From Phycisphaerales bacterium (GTDB taxonomy: Bacteria; Planctomycetota; Phycisphaerae; Phycisphaerales; SM1A02), in contig JAPKCC010000016.1 in assembly GCA_028823105.1 (NCBI GenBank), forward strand, positions 1 through 41,197: a DNA stretch of 41,197 bases, given 5' to 3'. Position numbers and translations under genes: made by a program. Shown here in pieces: positions 18,198 to 26,201 of the stretch (position 1 is its first letter; each line of letters starts with the position of its first letter). The notes under the pieces are model-generated. The model did not search any database and was not told the DNA's origin. It saw only the letters and a list, made by a program, of their open reading frames with translations.

Positions 18198-19433
18198 ATG
18201 AATTCGCGACGACAATGGCAGTTTATTTTGTGGGGGTCGGTTGCAAGCGTCCTGGGCGGGGCAACCTCGATCGCTCAAGCCACTCAAGAAAGGGCTATCC
18301 GACCTGCACGAGAGCGAATCATCGAGGGCTGGCTCATCGCGGGATCGTCCAACGATGATGGGCGGCGGAAGGTGGCGGTGCAACAGGTCGATTCCGGCGG
18401 CTGGCCGTCATTCGTCGACGATCGAGCAAAGGACGTCTATGACTGGGGCATCCGGCGGTTCTGGCTGCACAACCCATTCGGGACCCTCTCCGGCGAGGAC
18501 ATGCAATTTGATCAGTACCTGGATGCTCAAGAAGCAGGCCTCGACGTGCTCACTGAGAACTTTTCTGAGGCTTGGGGCCCCGTGGTTCGAGGCTCCTTCG
18601 GCGAACCCGTCGAACTTATTGCGTATATCGGTACTGCGGACCCCGAGGACAATCGTTTGAAGGCGACCTTCGAGTCCGAAGACTCAGCTCGCATCCTTGG
18701 GATGATGCTGGCTTCTGTGAAGCCAATTCTTCTGGCCGGCGCGTCACTTGGTGCCGACGCCGCGGTGAAACAGTCTGAAGATGGCCCTGCTTTTCACTTC
18801 TACAAGTACCTCGAGTCAATCGGAGTTCGGTCCTACGTCGAATCGCGACCGAGGCAGGCCAATCCAAAATGGTCCGAGTTTCCAGTGTTCGCCGTCGATA
18901 GCTGGTGGAAGCGATCCGATCCGGAGATTCATGAAGATTCCGCGGCCTGGGGGGCGCTCCCCAATTCCGAGATGCAGCGGGAGGTGGTTCGTTGGTTTAG
19001 TGGTTACCCGGGGAAAAGCACGGATCCTGTGGTTCTCAAAGCGCTCATTGCACGAACCCGAACAGCCCTTCTGAAAGGGGATACGGTCGTTCTCTCCACA
19101 GATGGCCTGCGAGCCGCCGGCGTTCCATTCGAGACACTCTTTGAGGGAATCGACGAGCAACTAGGCGTTGAATCCGAATCCTCCACCGAATCCTCTTCCA
19201 GATCGGGGATCGCCGGTACGTCTGTCAGTGCCTCCATCCGAAAGAAGAGATCTGCCGACCGGAGGTCAAATGCCGAGGACGGAGTTCCGAAGACCACCAA
19301 GCCATCTTCGACGACGAAAAGCGCCCGTTCCACCGAAGGCGTTCAGATCAAACCTACTTCTTCATCTCCGGTGAGGGGTGTGCAGAAGACGAAGTCCAAG
19401 GCAGGTTCGGTAGTGAAGCCTAAGGCGAAGTGA
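18198..19433 (+). CDS. Unknown exported protein with Ser/Lys-rich tail in the polysaccharide locus
   Basis: 411 residues, with GGGGAA shortly before the ATG. A signal peptide is clear (basic MNSRRQ, hydrophobic to about residue 27). Residues 40-310 alternate predicted strands and helices (RRFWLHNPFG, ELIAYIGT, PILLAGASLGAD, VRSYVESRPR, FPVFAVDSWW, TVVLSTDGL), which would suit a TIM-barrel-like fold such as a glycan-active enzyme. I recognise no catalytic motif and do not assign a function. From about residue 320 the sequence becomes low-complexity, rich in Ser, Thr, Lys and Arg, ending in VVKPKAK. Such a tail could bind an acidic polysaccharide or the cell wall. It converges with the Wzy-like gene. 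Confidence 0.75.
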   Translation: MNSRRQWQFILWGSVASVLGGATSIAQATQERAIRPARERIIEGWLIAGSSNDDGRRKVAVQQVDSGGWPSFVDDRAKDVYDWGIRRFWLHNPFGTLSGEDMQFDQYLDAQEAGLDVLTENFSEAWGPVVRGSFGEPVELIAYIGTADPEDNRLKATFESEDSARILGMMLASVKPILLAGASLGADAAVKQSEDGPAFHFYKYLESIGVRSYVESRPRQANPKWSEFPVFAVDSWWKRSDPEIHEDSAAWGALPNSEMQREVVRWFSGYPGKSTDPVVLKALIARTRTALLKGDTVVLSTDGLRAAGVPFETLFEGIDEQLGVESESSTESSSRSGIAGTSVSASIRKKRSADRRSNAEDGVPKTTKPSSTTKSARSTEGVQIKPTSSSPVRGVQKTKSKAGSVVKPKAK

Positions 19434-19486
19434 TCGAGAGAAACTTCGACTCGTGGGCTTCGATGCTCATGGATACCAAAACAACG

Positions 19487-19518
19487 ACGCCCCGCCGGAC
19501 CTGGATCCTGCGGGGCGT
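19487..19518. terminator. Likely bidirectional terminator hairpin
   Basis: Perfect 9-bp stem ACGCCCCGC (19487-19495) and GCGGGGCGT (19510-19518), located between two convergent stops. A short T run follows on the plus strand. On the minus strand the hairpin is followed by CGTTGTTTTGG. Confidence 0.55.
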
Positions 19519-19573
19519 TCTCATCTGCCATGCCAATCAGGATCGACGGCCGATGGCCGATCGATGTTCGAGG

Positions 19574-20920
19574 TCAGCCGTCCGTTTCCGGGGCGGAACC
19601 GAGGTCATCGTGGATTTGGAAATCCTCTTCGGAGGTCGCGCCGAATATCGGCTTGATCAAATTCATCATGAGTACGGTGATGACTGCGAGTCCGATGAGT
19701 TCGACGGTATAGAGGGCGACATCGCCGCGGCTGAATGCGAAGATCTTCGGGCTCATCGCGGCGAGCATCGCGATCGGCCAGGGGTTCAGCGGTTGTCGTC
19801 GCAGAATGTCGTCGAAGATCCGGAAGATGCCGCCCACGAGAAGTCCGTAGATTCCCGCGACCCACAATCCACCGTCATGGAATGCGTTTCCGATGATCCC
19901 AGGGCCCCAGTTCACATAGCCGTCGGAGAACTCGCCGAGGCTTTCAGGAAGGCTCTCGCCGAGTGCCTGCGGCTTGTTCGGCCAGAGTTCACGAGGGATT
20001 GGGTTGCTCAGGACGAATCGAAGGGTATGGAAGTAGTCCGGATCGCCGTTGCGATGGAATTCCTCGATGCACAGAAGTGACACGGTGATCGCATCCTCCT
20101 GAAGAAAGCCTGCGGCGTCTCCAGAGGTATCCAGTTGAAACTTCATCAACTGGCGAATTCGATCCATTGCAATACCACTGTCCGCATCACCCATGAAGTC
20201 GTGTCGGAATCCGCTGTACGCGAGAATCACGATTGAGGCTCCCACCCCGAGGGCGAGAATCCGACCGATGGTCGCGCTGGGGCGCTGGTACCGCCACCTT
20301 GCCCAGTACCAGGCGATTGGAATCGCGATCAGGGCGGCGAAGAGGGGATGCCGTCCGGCTCCGAAGAGGGCCACGAAGATCGCCAGCAGGAAGGCGGCTC
20401 CGGTTGCAGCGAGGTAGATCAGATTGGCGGTGTTTCGGAGCCAGCAGAAGAAGAACAATGCGACGCTGGCCGCGGGTAACAACTTGCCGAGGACGCTAAT
20501 GATCTGGCCGACCACAGGAATCTGGACCGGGAGCGCGGATGCCAGCACACCAAACAACATCGCGACAAAGCCCACCGCGAGGATCGATGCGGCGCTCACC
20601 GTCGGCGAGGTACGCCATCGCTTGACCGCAATCTTTGGCGGGAGCGACCATCGGTTGTAGGCGAACCAGAAAGTCCCGAAGAACAAAGCCGTCCCTGCAA
20701 ACAGAAGCAGAACGTCCGACATCGGGTGATTGCCGCGGTAGAGGCCGTTGACGCCGGTGGTCAACGCGGCGATTCCGAAGAAATTCGAACAGCCGAGGAA
20801 GAAGAGGTGCCGCGAGGTGATCAGGTCGTCACCGACCACGATGTAGTTGTACAGAATCGCGATCAGCGGCGCGAAGACCATGAGAACGCCGAAGATGGTG
20901 AGGGCGGTATCGATGGTCAT
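19574..20920 (-). CDS. Wzy-like oligosaccharide repeat-unit polymerase (putative)
   Basis: 448 residues with about ten to twelve transmembrane segments and one large loop around residues 250-345 (rich in Asp, Glu and Phe, including NPIPRELWPNKPQALGESLP). O-antigen/EPS polymerases share this layout and carry a periplasmic loop with conserved Arg and Pro residues; PIPRxLWPxKP is a motif I associate with that family. Polymerases are poorly conserved, so the call rests on topology, this motif and the neighbours. It starts 7 bp after the gmd stop on the same strand, so the two are probably co-transcribed and translationally coupled. Confidence 0.72.
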   Translation of the reverse strand: MTIDTALTIFGVLMVFAPLIAILYNYIVVGDDLITSRHLFFLGCSNFFGIAALTTGVNGLYRGNHPMSDVLLLFAGTALFFGTFWFAYNRWSLPPKIAVKRWRTSPTVSAASILAVGFVAMLFGVLASALPVQIPVVGQIISVLGKLLPAASVALFFFCWLRNTANLIYLAATGAAFLLAIFVALFGAGRHPLFAALIAIPIAWYWARWRYQRPSATIGRILALGVGASIVILAYSGFRHDFMGDADSGIAMDRIRQLMKFQLDTSGDAAGFLQEDAITVSLLCIEEFHRNGDPDYFHTLRFVLSNPIPRELWPNKPQALGESLPESLGEFSDGYVNWGPGIIGNAFHDGGLWVAGIYGLLVGGIFRIFDDILRRQPLNPWPIAMLAAMSPKIFAFSRGDVALYTVELIGLAVITVLMMNLIKPIFGATSEEDFQIHDDLGSAPETDG

Positions 20921-20927
20921 CCGGAGA

Positions 20928-21986
20928 TCAATCGTTCATCGGGGCGGCGACGGAGTGGCCGGCCTCTACCAGGGTCTTTTCACGTTTCGCGAGTTCGAGA
21001 TCGGTGGCCACCATCATTTTGGCGAGTTCCTCGACCTTGGTTTTTGGAGTCCAGTTGAGCTTCTCTTTCGCCTTAGAGGCATCGCCGAGCAGTTCAGCGA
21101 CTTCCGCAGGCCGGAAGTACCGAGGGTCGACTTCGATGAAGTCATCGGGGTCGAGCCCGACCTCGGCGAAGCAGAGTTCGCAGAATCGTCGCACGGAGAT
21201 CATCTCTCCTGTGGCGATGACGTAGTCGTCGGCCTCGGGCTGTTGGAGCATGAGCCACATTGCTTCCACGTAGTCTCCGGCGAATCCCCAGTCGCGCATG
21301 GAGTCGAGATTGCCAAGGAAAAGCTTCTTCTGGAGGCCGAGCTTGATGCGACCGACGGCTCGGGTGATTTTACGAGTGACGAACGTCTCGCCTCGTCTCG
21401 GGCTCTCGTGGTTGAAGAGAATGCCGCACGAGGCGTGCATGTCGTAGCTCTCGCGATAATTCACCGTCATCCAGTGTGCGCAGACCTTGGCACAGCCGTA
21501 GGGTGACCTCGGATGAAAAGGTGTGGTCTCTTTCTGCGGAACTTCGTGGACCTTTCCGAACATCTCCGAACTCGACGCCTGATAGAACCGGATCTTGTGA
21601 CCCGTCCGATCCTGCTGGTTCCGAATCGCTTCCAGAAGTCTCAAGGTGCCGGTGGCGACCACGTCGGTGGTGTACTCCGGTTGGTCGAAACTCACCCGAA
21701 CATGGCTCTGGGCGCCGAGGTTGTAGACCTCGCACGGATCGATGTCCTGCATCAGTCGCATCAGACTGGCGGAGTCGGAGAGATCGCCATAGTGAAGCTT
21801 GAGCCTGATTCCACCCTCGTGCGGATCCTGATAGATATGGTCGATCCGGCCGGTGTTGAAACTGGCGGAGCGCCGGATAATGCCGTGGACCTCATAGCCC
21901 TTCCCGAGGAGCAACTCCGCGAGGTAACTGCCGTCTTGCCCGGTGATACCGGTGAGGAGTGCTCGTGGGGGTGTCTGATCTGTCAT
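20928..21986 (-). CDS. gmd: GDP-mannose 4,6-dehydratase
   Basis: 352 residues from the ATG at 21984-21986, which has GGAG five bases before it; an earlier in-frame start adds only a poor leader. It is an extended short-chain dehydrogenase. The NADP-binding motif is [14 protein letters not shown] (Gly13, 16, 19); [15 protein letters not shown] is the signature that contacts the cofactor phosphate; SSSEMFG (138-144) and YGCAK (163-167) carry the Ser/Glu/Tyr/Lys active site. [17 protein letters not shown] is diagnostic for GMD. It converts GDP-mannose to GDP-4-keto-6-deoxymannose, precursor of GDP-fucose, GDP-rhamnose or GDP-perosamine. It is divergent from the fcl-type gene. Confidence 0.97.
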   Translation of the reverse strand: MTDQTPPRALLTGITGQDGSYLAELLLGKGYEVHGIIRRSASFNTGRIDHIYQDPHEGGIRLKLHYGDLSDSASLMRLMQDIDPCEVYNLGAQSHVRVSFDQPEYTTDVVATGTLRLLEAIRNQQDRTGHKIRFYQASSSEMFGKVHEVPQKETTPFHPRSPYGCAKVCAHWMTVNYRESYDMHASCGILFNHESPRRGETFVTRKITRAVGRIKLGLQKKLFLGNLDSMRDWGFAGDYVEAMWLMLQQPEADDYVIATGEMISVRRFCELCFAEVGLDPDDFIEVDPRYFRPAEVAELLGDASKAKEKLNWTPKTKVEELAKMMVATDLELAKREKTLVEAGHSVAAPMND

Positions 21987-22239
21987 CTGGACTCCGAAAC
22001 TGCAGCGAGGGGAAGGACGCCAGCTCACGAGGAAACTGGGGTCTCGGGGTGACCGGGCAGGTTAGTATCGGTTCTTCGCGGCTCAGGCTTGCGGAGTTCC
22101 AGCATCCTCGCGTACCGAAATCATCTGAACCGCGATTCTTCATGCGAGCGATCGGTTTCGTCGATGCTGACGCGGCGGAAGGTCGATGACTACGGGGAAT
22201 CGAGCAGAGGCTACGAGCACGTCTTTTTTCGGAGAAACC

Positions 22240-23214
22240 ATGGATCTTCAGGGTAAGAAAGTCGTGGTGACGGGTGGAGCCGGTTTCCTCGGGCGGGCGG
22301 TGCAGCAGAGGCTGAAGGACCGCGGCGTGGGGGAGATCGTCATTCCTCGGAAGAAAGATTACGACCTGGTCCACGAAGAGGCTGCAATACGGCTCTATAA
22401 GGACCACGATCCCGATCTCGTCCTCCATCTGGCGGCTGAGGTGGGTGGGATCGGCGCGAATCAGGACAATCCAGGTCGGTACTTCTTCGCCAATATGGCC
22501 ATGTCGTTGCACCTGATCGAGCAGGCTCGCCTTCATGCCGAAGATCATCCGGACTTCAAGTTCGTTCAGGTCGGCACAATTTGCGCCTACCCCAAGTTCA
22601 CGCCGGTCCCCTTCAAAGAGGAGGATCTCTGGTCGGGATATCCGGAGGAGACCAACGCGCCGTACGGAATCGCCAAGAAGGCCGCGATGGTCATGCTTGA
22701 CGGGTATCACCGGCAATACGGCCTGAACTCCGCCTACGTTCTCCCGGTCAACTTGTACGGTCCGTTCGACAACTTTCATCCGCACACCAGCCATGTGATC
22801 CCGGCCTTGATTCGAAAGTGCATCTCGGCGGTCGACGATGGACGAGGTCACATCGAGTGCTGGGGAACTGGCTCGGCCAGTCGCGAGTTCCTCTATATAG
22901 ATGATTGTGCCGAGGGGCTCGTTCGCACCGCCGAACTGCTTGATGAGCCGACGCCGGTCAACTTGGGCACGTGCATGGAGATCACGATTCGTTCGCTGGT
23001 GGAATTGATTGCGCGTCTTTCTGGGTTTGATGGCGAGATCCGCTGGGATCCGAGCAAGCCGGATGGACAGCCGCGTCGGTGTCTTGACACGAGCCGGGCG
23101 GAGAAACTTCTCGATTGGAAGGCTGAAGTGGACTTCGAAACCGGATTGCGTCAGACGATCGAGTGGTATCGAGAGAACCAGTCGCGAATCGTCGCAGCAG
23201 AGTCAGTGATCTGA
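22240..23214 (+). CDS. fcl: GDP-L-fucose synthase-type epimerase/reductase
   Basis: 324 residues from the ATG at 22240, chosen because GGAGAAACC directly precedes it; an ATG 54 bp earlier has no such site. NADP motif [21 protein letters not shown] and [20 protein letters not shown] are strong signatures of GDP-4-keto-6-deoxymannose 3,5-epimerase/4-reductase. Tyr142 and Lys146 form the YxxxK pair. The E. coli Ser107/Cys109 positions are Thr113/Cys115 (GTICAYPK). A Thr in place of Ser can act in SDR enzymes. The usual product is GDP-L-fucose, made from the gmd product. It is the first gene of a five-gene operon. Confidence 0.88.
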   Translation: MDLQGKKVVVTGGAGFLGRAVQQRLKDRGVGEIVIPRKKDYDLVHEEAAIRLYKDHDPDLVLHLAAEVGGIGANQDNPGRYFFANMAMSLHLIEQARLHAEDHPDFKFVQVGTICAYPKFTPVPFKEEDLWSGYPEETNAPYGIAKKAAMVMLDGYHRQYGLNSAYVLPVNLYGPFDNFHPHTSHVIPALIRKCISAVDDGRGHIECWGTGSASREFLYIDDCAEGLVRTAELLDEPTPVNLGTCMEITIRSLVELIARLSGFDGEIRWDPSKPDGQPRRCLDTSRAEKLLDWKAEVDFETGLRQTIEWYRENQSRIVAAESVI

Positions 23215-23218
23215 ATCC

Positions 23219-24472
23219 ATGCGGGTCCTCCTGATCAACCAGGTCTTCTTTCCAGACGTTGCTGCGACGGCGCAGCACGGGCATGATCTTGCGCGCGATC
23301 TGGTGCGACATGGCCATGAGGTTTCCGCGATCGCGTCTCGCTCGCTCTACGGCCAGAAAGGTGCGGCGCTTCCTTCCCATGAGACGGTCGACGGGATCGA
23401 GATTCACCGGGTCGGCCGGTCCTTCTTTGGGAAGTCGAGCATCCTTGCTCGGGTGGCGGATTTCGCATTCTTCTATCTCGCCGCGATGATCCGGGCCCTG
23501 ACTCTTCCGAAGCACGACGTGGTGATCTGCTTCACGACACCGCCGTTCATCGCGATGCTGGGGCGGATCCTCCGTCTCGTAAAGGGAACGAAGTTCGTCT
23601 ACTGGGTCATGGACCTCTATCCCGATCTCCCCATCGCCTGTGGCGTGATGCGGCCGGGCTCGCTGGCGAGTCGCTTCTTCGAAAAAGTGAATCGTTCCTG
23701 TCTTCGTTCCGCCGATGCCGACGTAGTCCTCGGCCGGTGCATGGCCGATCTGGTTCGCAGCAAGGGCGTTCCTGAAGAACGAATCCGCATGATCGGTGTT
23801 TGGAGCGACCAAGAGGAAGTGAAGCCTGTTGCTCGCGAGTTGAATGCGTATCGTCGGGAATGGGAGATCGGCGAGCGGACTCTGATCATGTACTCGGGCA
23901 ATTTCGGTATTGGACATGATGTCGAGACCTTCTTAAAAGCCGCTCGGGAACTTCAAAACGATGATCGGATCCGATTCGCATTCGTCGGTGGTGGCAAGAA
24001 AAAGGAGCAGGTCGAACGGTTCGTTCACGAGCACGGCCTTGAGTCGACCTGCATCATCGCGCCGTATCAACCCCGCGAACGACTTGATGAGCTCCTCAGC
24101 GCGGCCGACGCACATCTCGTCAGTCTGCTCGAAGGAGTGGAGGGGATCATGGTTCCCTCCAAACTCTTCGGCATTCTTGCCGCCGGACGGCCGGCGATCT
24201 TCATCGGCGACGAACGAAGCGAGATCTCCCTGGTCATCGTGGAGAACCAGTGCGGCGCCTCCGTTCGGCAGGGGGACGTCGATGCGTTGATCTCGAGCAT
24301 TCGCGGCTACGCAGACGATCCCGGATCCTGCGTCGAGGCCGGCGGGCGAGCCAGGAACGCACTGGTCGAAGAGCACGGAGCGATCCATCGCCTCGCAGCG
24401 TGGCGAGAACTTCTCGAAGAACTGTCCGGCGACGCCGGCGATCCAAACCCCCGCGGGAGCCAAGACGCGTGA
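23219..24472 (+). CDS. GT4 family glycosyltransferase (WbuB-like)
   Basis: 417 residues, starting 4 bp after the fcl stop. It has a GT-B layout: an N-terminal domain MRVLLINQVFFPDVAATAQH and ICFTTPPFIAMLGRILRLVKG, then YWVMDLYPDLPIACGVM, which is typical of the WbuB/fucosamine transferase branch. The donor domain starts at about 220 with MYSGNFGIGHDVETFLKAA and continues to LLEGVEGIMVPSKLFGILAAGRPA, where the E..PSK..G..A pattern binds the nucleotide sugar. Adjacent GDP-deoxyhexose genes make a deoxyhexose donor plausible (inference). It overlaps the next start by the GTGA junction. Confidence 0.9.
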   Translation: MRVLLINQVFFPDVAATAQHGHDLARDLVRHGHEVSAIASRSLYGQKGAALPSHETVDGIEIHRVGRSFFGKSSILARVADFAFFYLAAMIRALTLPKHDVVICFTTPPFIAMLGRILRLVKGTKFVYWVMDLYPDLPIACGVMRPGSLASRFFEKVNRSCLRSADADVVLGRCMADLVRSKGVPEERIRMIGVWSDQEEVKPVARELNAYRREWEIGERTLIMYSGNFGIGHDVETFLKAARELQNDDRIRFAFVGGGKKKEQVERFVHEHGLESTCIIAPYQPRERLDELLSAADAHLVSLLEGVEGIMVPSKLFGILAAGRPAIFIGDERSEISLVIVENQCGASVRQGDVDALISSIRGYADDPGSCVEAGGRARNALVEEHGAIHRLAAWRELLEELSGDAGDPNPRGSQDA

Positions 24473-25257
24473 TCAAATACGTCTTCATCCAGAACGAACC
24501 GTTCCTTCTTCCGAAGGTCCTCGACAAGTACCTTCGTGACCACCATGACACCACGGCCGGGGTGAATATCCAGAGTGTCGCCCAAGGGAAGCGCACGGTG
24601 TTCCAGACGGCGATGGAGCTTCGACGCCTCTACGGTTTTGGCTACTTTCAGTGGAAGCTCCGAAAGTACCTGATCAAGAAGATCCTCGGCAAGATCGAAA
24701 ACGACTGGATCGGATCGACGAAGCGATGTCATTCGGTTCGGGCCGTCGCGAGGAAGTACGGCGTGGAAGTAACCGAAGCGATCGACGTCAACAGCGAGGC
24801 GTTTCTGGCGCATCTCCGAGAGAAGAAGGTTGAGTTCATTCTTTCCATCTCGGGGACCCAGCTCTACAAGAAGAAGCTTCGGGAACAGACGCCGAAGGGG
24901 ATCGTCAACTGCCACGGCGCGCTGTTGCCGAAGTATCGGGGACTGATGCCGAGTTTCTGGACACTGGCCAACGGCGAGAAGGAAGGTGGCGTCTCCGTGC
25001 ATTTTGTCGATGCGAAGCTCGACAACGGTCCGATCCTGGTGCAGAAGCGCTACCGTCTCAATCCGTGGGATTCGCTCGAGGAGGTCATGGCTCGATCCAA
25101 GGATCTGGCGGCAGAGGCCATTCTCGAATGTGTTCGACTGGTGGAAGCCGGCGATCCGCCGCTGATTCCGAATCTCGCAGAGGAATCGACTCACTTCTCG
25201 ATGCCCACCGCCGAGGACCTTCGGAGGCTACGGGCAGGAGGACATAGGCTCGTGTGA
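24469..25257 (+). CDS. Sugar N-formyltransferase-like protein (Fmt fold)
   Basis: 262 residues from a GTG at 24469 that overlaps the preceding TGA as GTGA. Longer upstream frames run inside the previous gene and read as Arg-rich nonsense. The catalytic signature of 10-formyl-tetrahydrofolate transferases is clear: GIVNCHGALLPKYRG with Asn147 and His149, then SVHFVDAKLDNGPIL with Asp185. It has no C-terminal tRNA-binding domain as in true methionyl-tRNA formyltransferase, and it lies in a polysaccharide operon. It therefore probably formylates an amino sugar or an amine on the glycan. No amino-sugar aminotransferase is in the window. The N-terminal 80 residues lack a neat Rossmann start and include a basic helical insert (WKLRKYLIKKILGK). 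Confidence 0.85.
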   Translation: MIKYVFIQNEPFLLPKVLDKYLRDHHDTTAGVNIQSVAQGKRTVFQTAMELRRLYGFGYFQWKLRKYLIKKILGKIENDWIGSTKRCHSVRAVARKYGVEVTEAIDVNSEAFLAHLREKKVEFILSISGTQLYKKKLREQTPKGIVNCHGALLPKYRGLMPSFWTLANGEKEGGVSVHFVDAKLDNGPILVQKRYRLNPWDSLEEVMARSKDLAAEAILECVRLVEAGDPPLIPNLAEESTHFSMPTAEDLRRLRAGGHRLV

Positions 25258-26201
25258 ATCTTCACCAGCCGATTTTGGATGCTCATGACCAGATGACTCG
25301 AGACCCGAACCAACCTTCCATCGACGCTCCGCTCCGTTCGGACGGTGAGGTGGTGAACGCGCTCAGTTTCGATATCGAGGACTGGTTCCATCTGGTCGAC
25401 ATCGAAGCCGTGTCTGACACCGATCGGTGGGGTTCCTTTCCATCGATCGTCGAGCATCGAACCGAAGAGATTCTCGAAATCTGTGCGCAGCATGATGCCA
25501 CGGCGACCTTCTACTTCCTCGGTTGGATCGCAGAACGGTATCCCGGGTTGGTGCGTCGCGTGGTGGAGGCGGGACACGAGATCGGAACGCACTCGTATTG
25601 GCATCGCAAGGTGTGCGATCTCGACGAGGCCACCTTTCGCGAAGATCTGTCCCGTTCGATCAAGGTGATTGAGGATGCGGGGGGGGCCGAAGTGACGTCC
25701 TTCCGCGCGCCGAGTTTTTCGATCACCCCGGGGACCGAGTGGGCCTTCGACGTGCTTCTGGATGCGGGGCTGCGATACGACGCGAGCCTCTTCCCGGTCG
25801 CTCGCGAGAACGGGGGCTATCCCTGTCCCGAGACTCCGCACCTGTTCACGTCCACACCGTCCGGTCGGGTCATGCCGGAACTTCCGATGAGCCTCATGCG
25901 ACTTGGTCCGAGACGAGTCGGATTCTCCGGAGGTGGGTATCTGCGACTCTTTCCGACCTGGCTCATTCATCGCGGCTTCAGAGCACTGAATCGTCGCGGG
26001 ATTCCCGGGGTGGTCTATCTTCATCCTCGCGACTTCGCGCCGGATTGCCCGATGGTTGAGATGTCTCGCGCCAGACGGTTCAAATGTTACGTCGGGCTCT
26101 CCAGCACAGCGGCGAAGCTGCACTCCGTTCTCTCGAGGTATCGGTTCGCCTCCTGCGGGACGGTGATGGCCCAACGATTCCCAGACCTGGAGATCGCTTG
26201 A
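25254..26201 (+). CDS. Polysaccharide deacetylase of the exosortase (XrtA)-associated type
   Basis: 315 residues from the GTG at 25254, overlapping the upstream TGA as GTGA; an ATG at 25293 is an alternative. The NodB-type metal site is visible: SFDIEDWFHL (Asp40/Asp43) and GHEIGTHSYWHRKV (His113/His117), followed by SFRAPSFSIT and, near the end, VVYLHPRDF. The DIEDWF start, the RAPSFSIT motif and the C-terminal segment YLHPRDFAPD are features of the DUF3473-containing deacetylases that accompany PEP-CTERM/exosortase polysaccharide loci. It should remove N- or O-acetyl groups from the glycan. Its stop overlaps the following ATG (TGATG). Confidence 0.9.
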   Translation: MNLHQPILDAHDQMTRDPNQPSIDAPLRSDGEVVNALSFDIEDWFHLVDIEAVSDTDRWGSFPSIVEHRTEEILEICAQHDATATFYFLGWIAERYPGLVRRVVEAGHEIGTHSYWHRKVCDLDEATFREDLSRSIKVIEDAGGAEVTSFRAPSFSITPGTEWAFDVLLDAGLRYDASLFPVARENGGYPCPETPHLFTSTPSGRVMPELPMSLMRLGPRRVGFSGGGYLRLFPTWLIHRGFRALNRRGIPGVVYLHPRDFAPDCPMVEMSRARRFKCYVGLSSTAAKLHSVLSRYRFASCGTVMAQRFPDLEIA

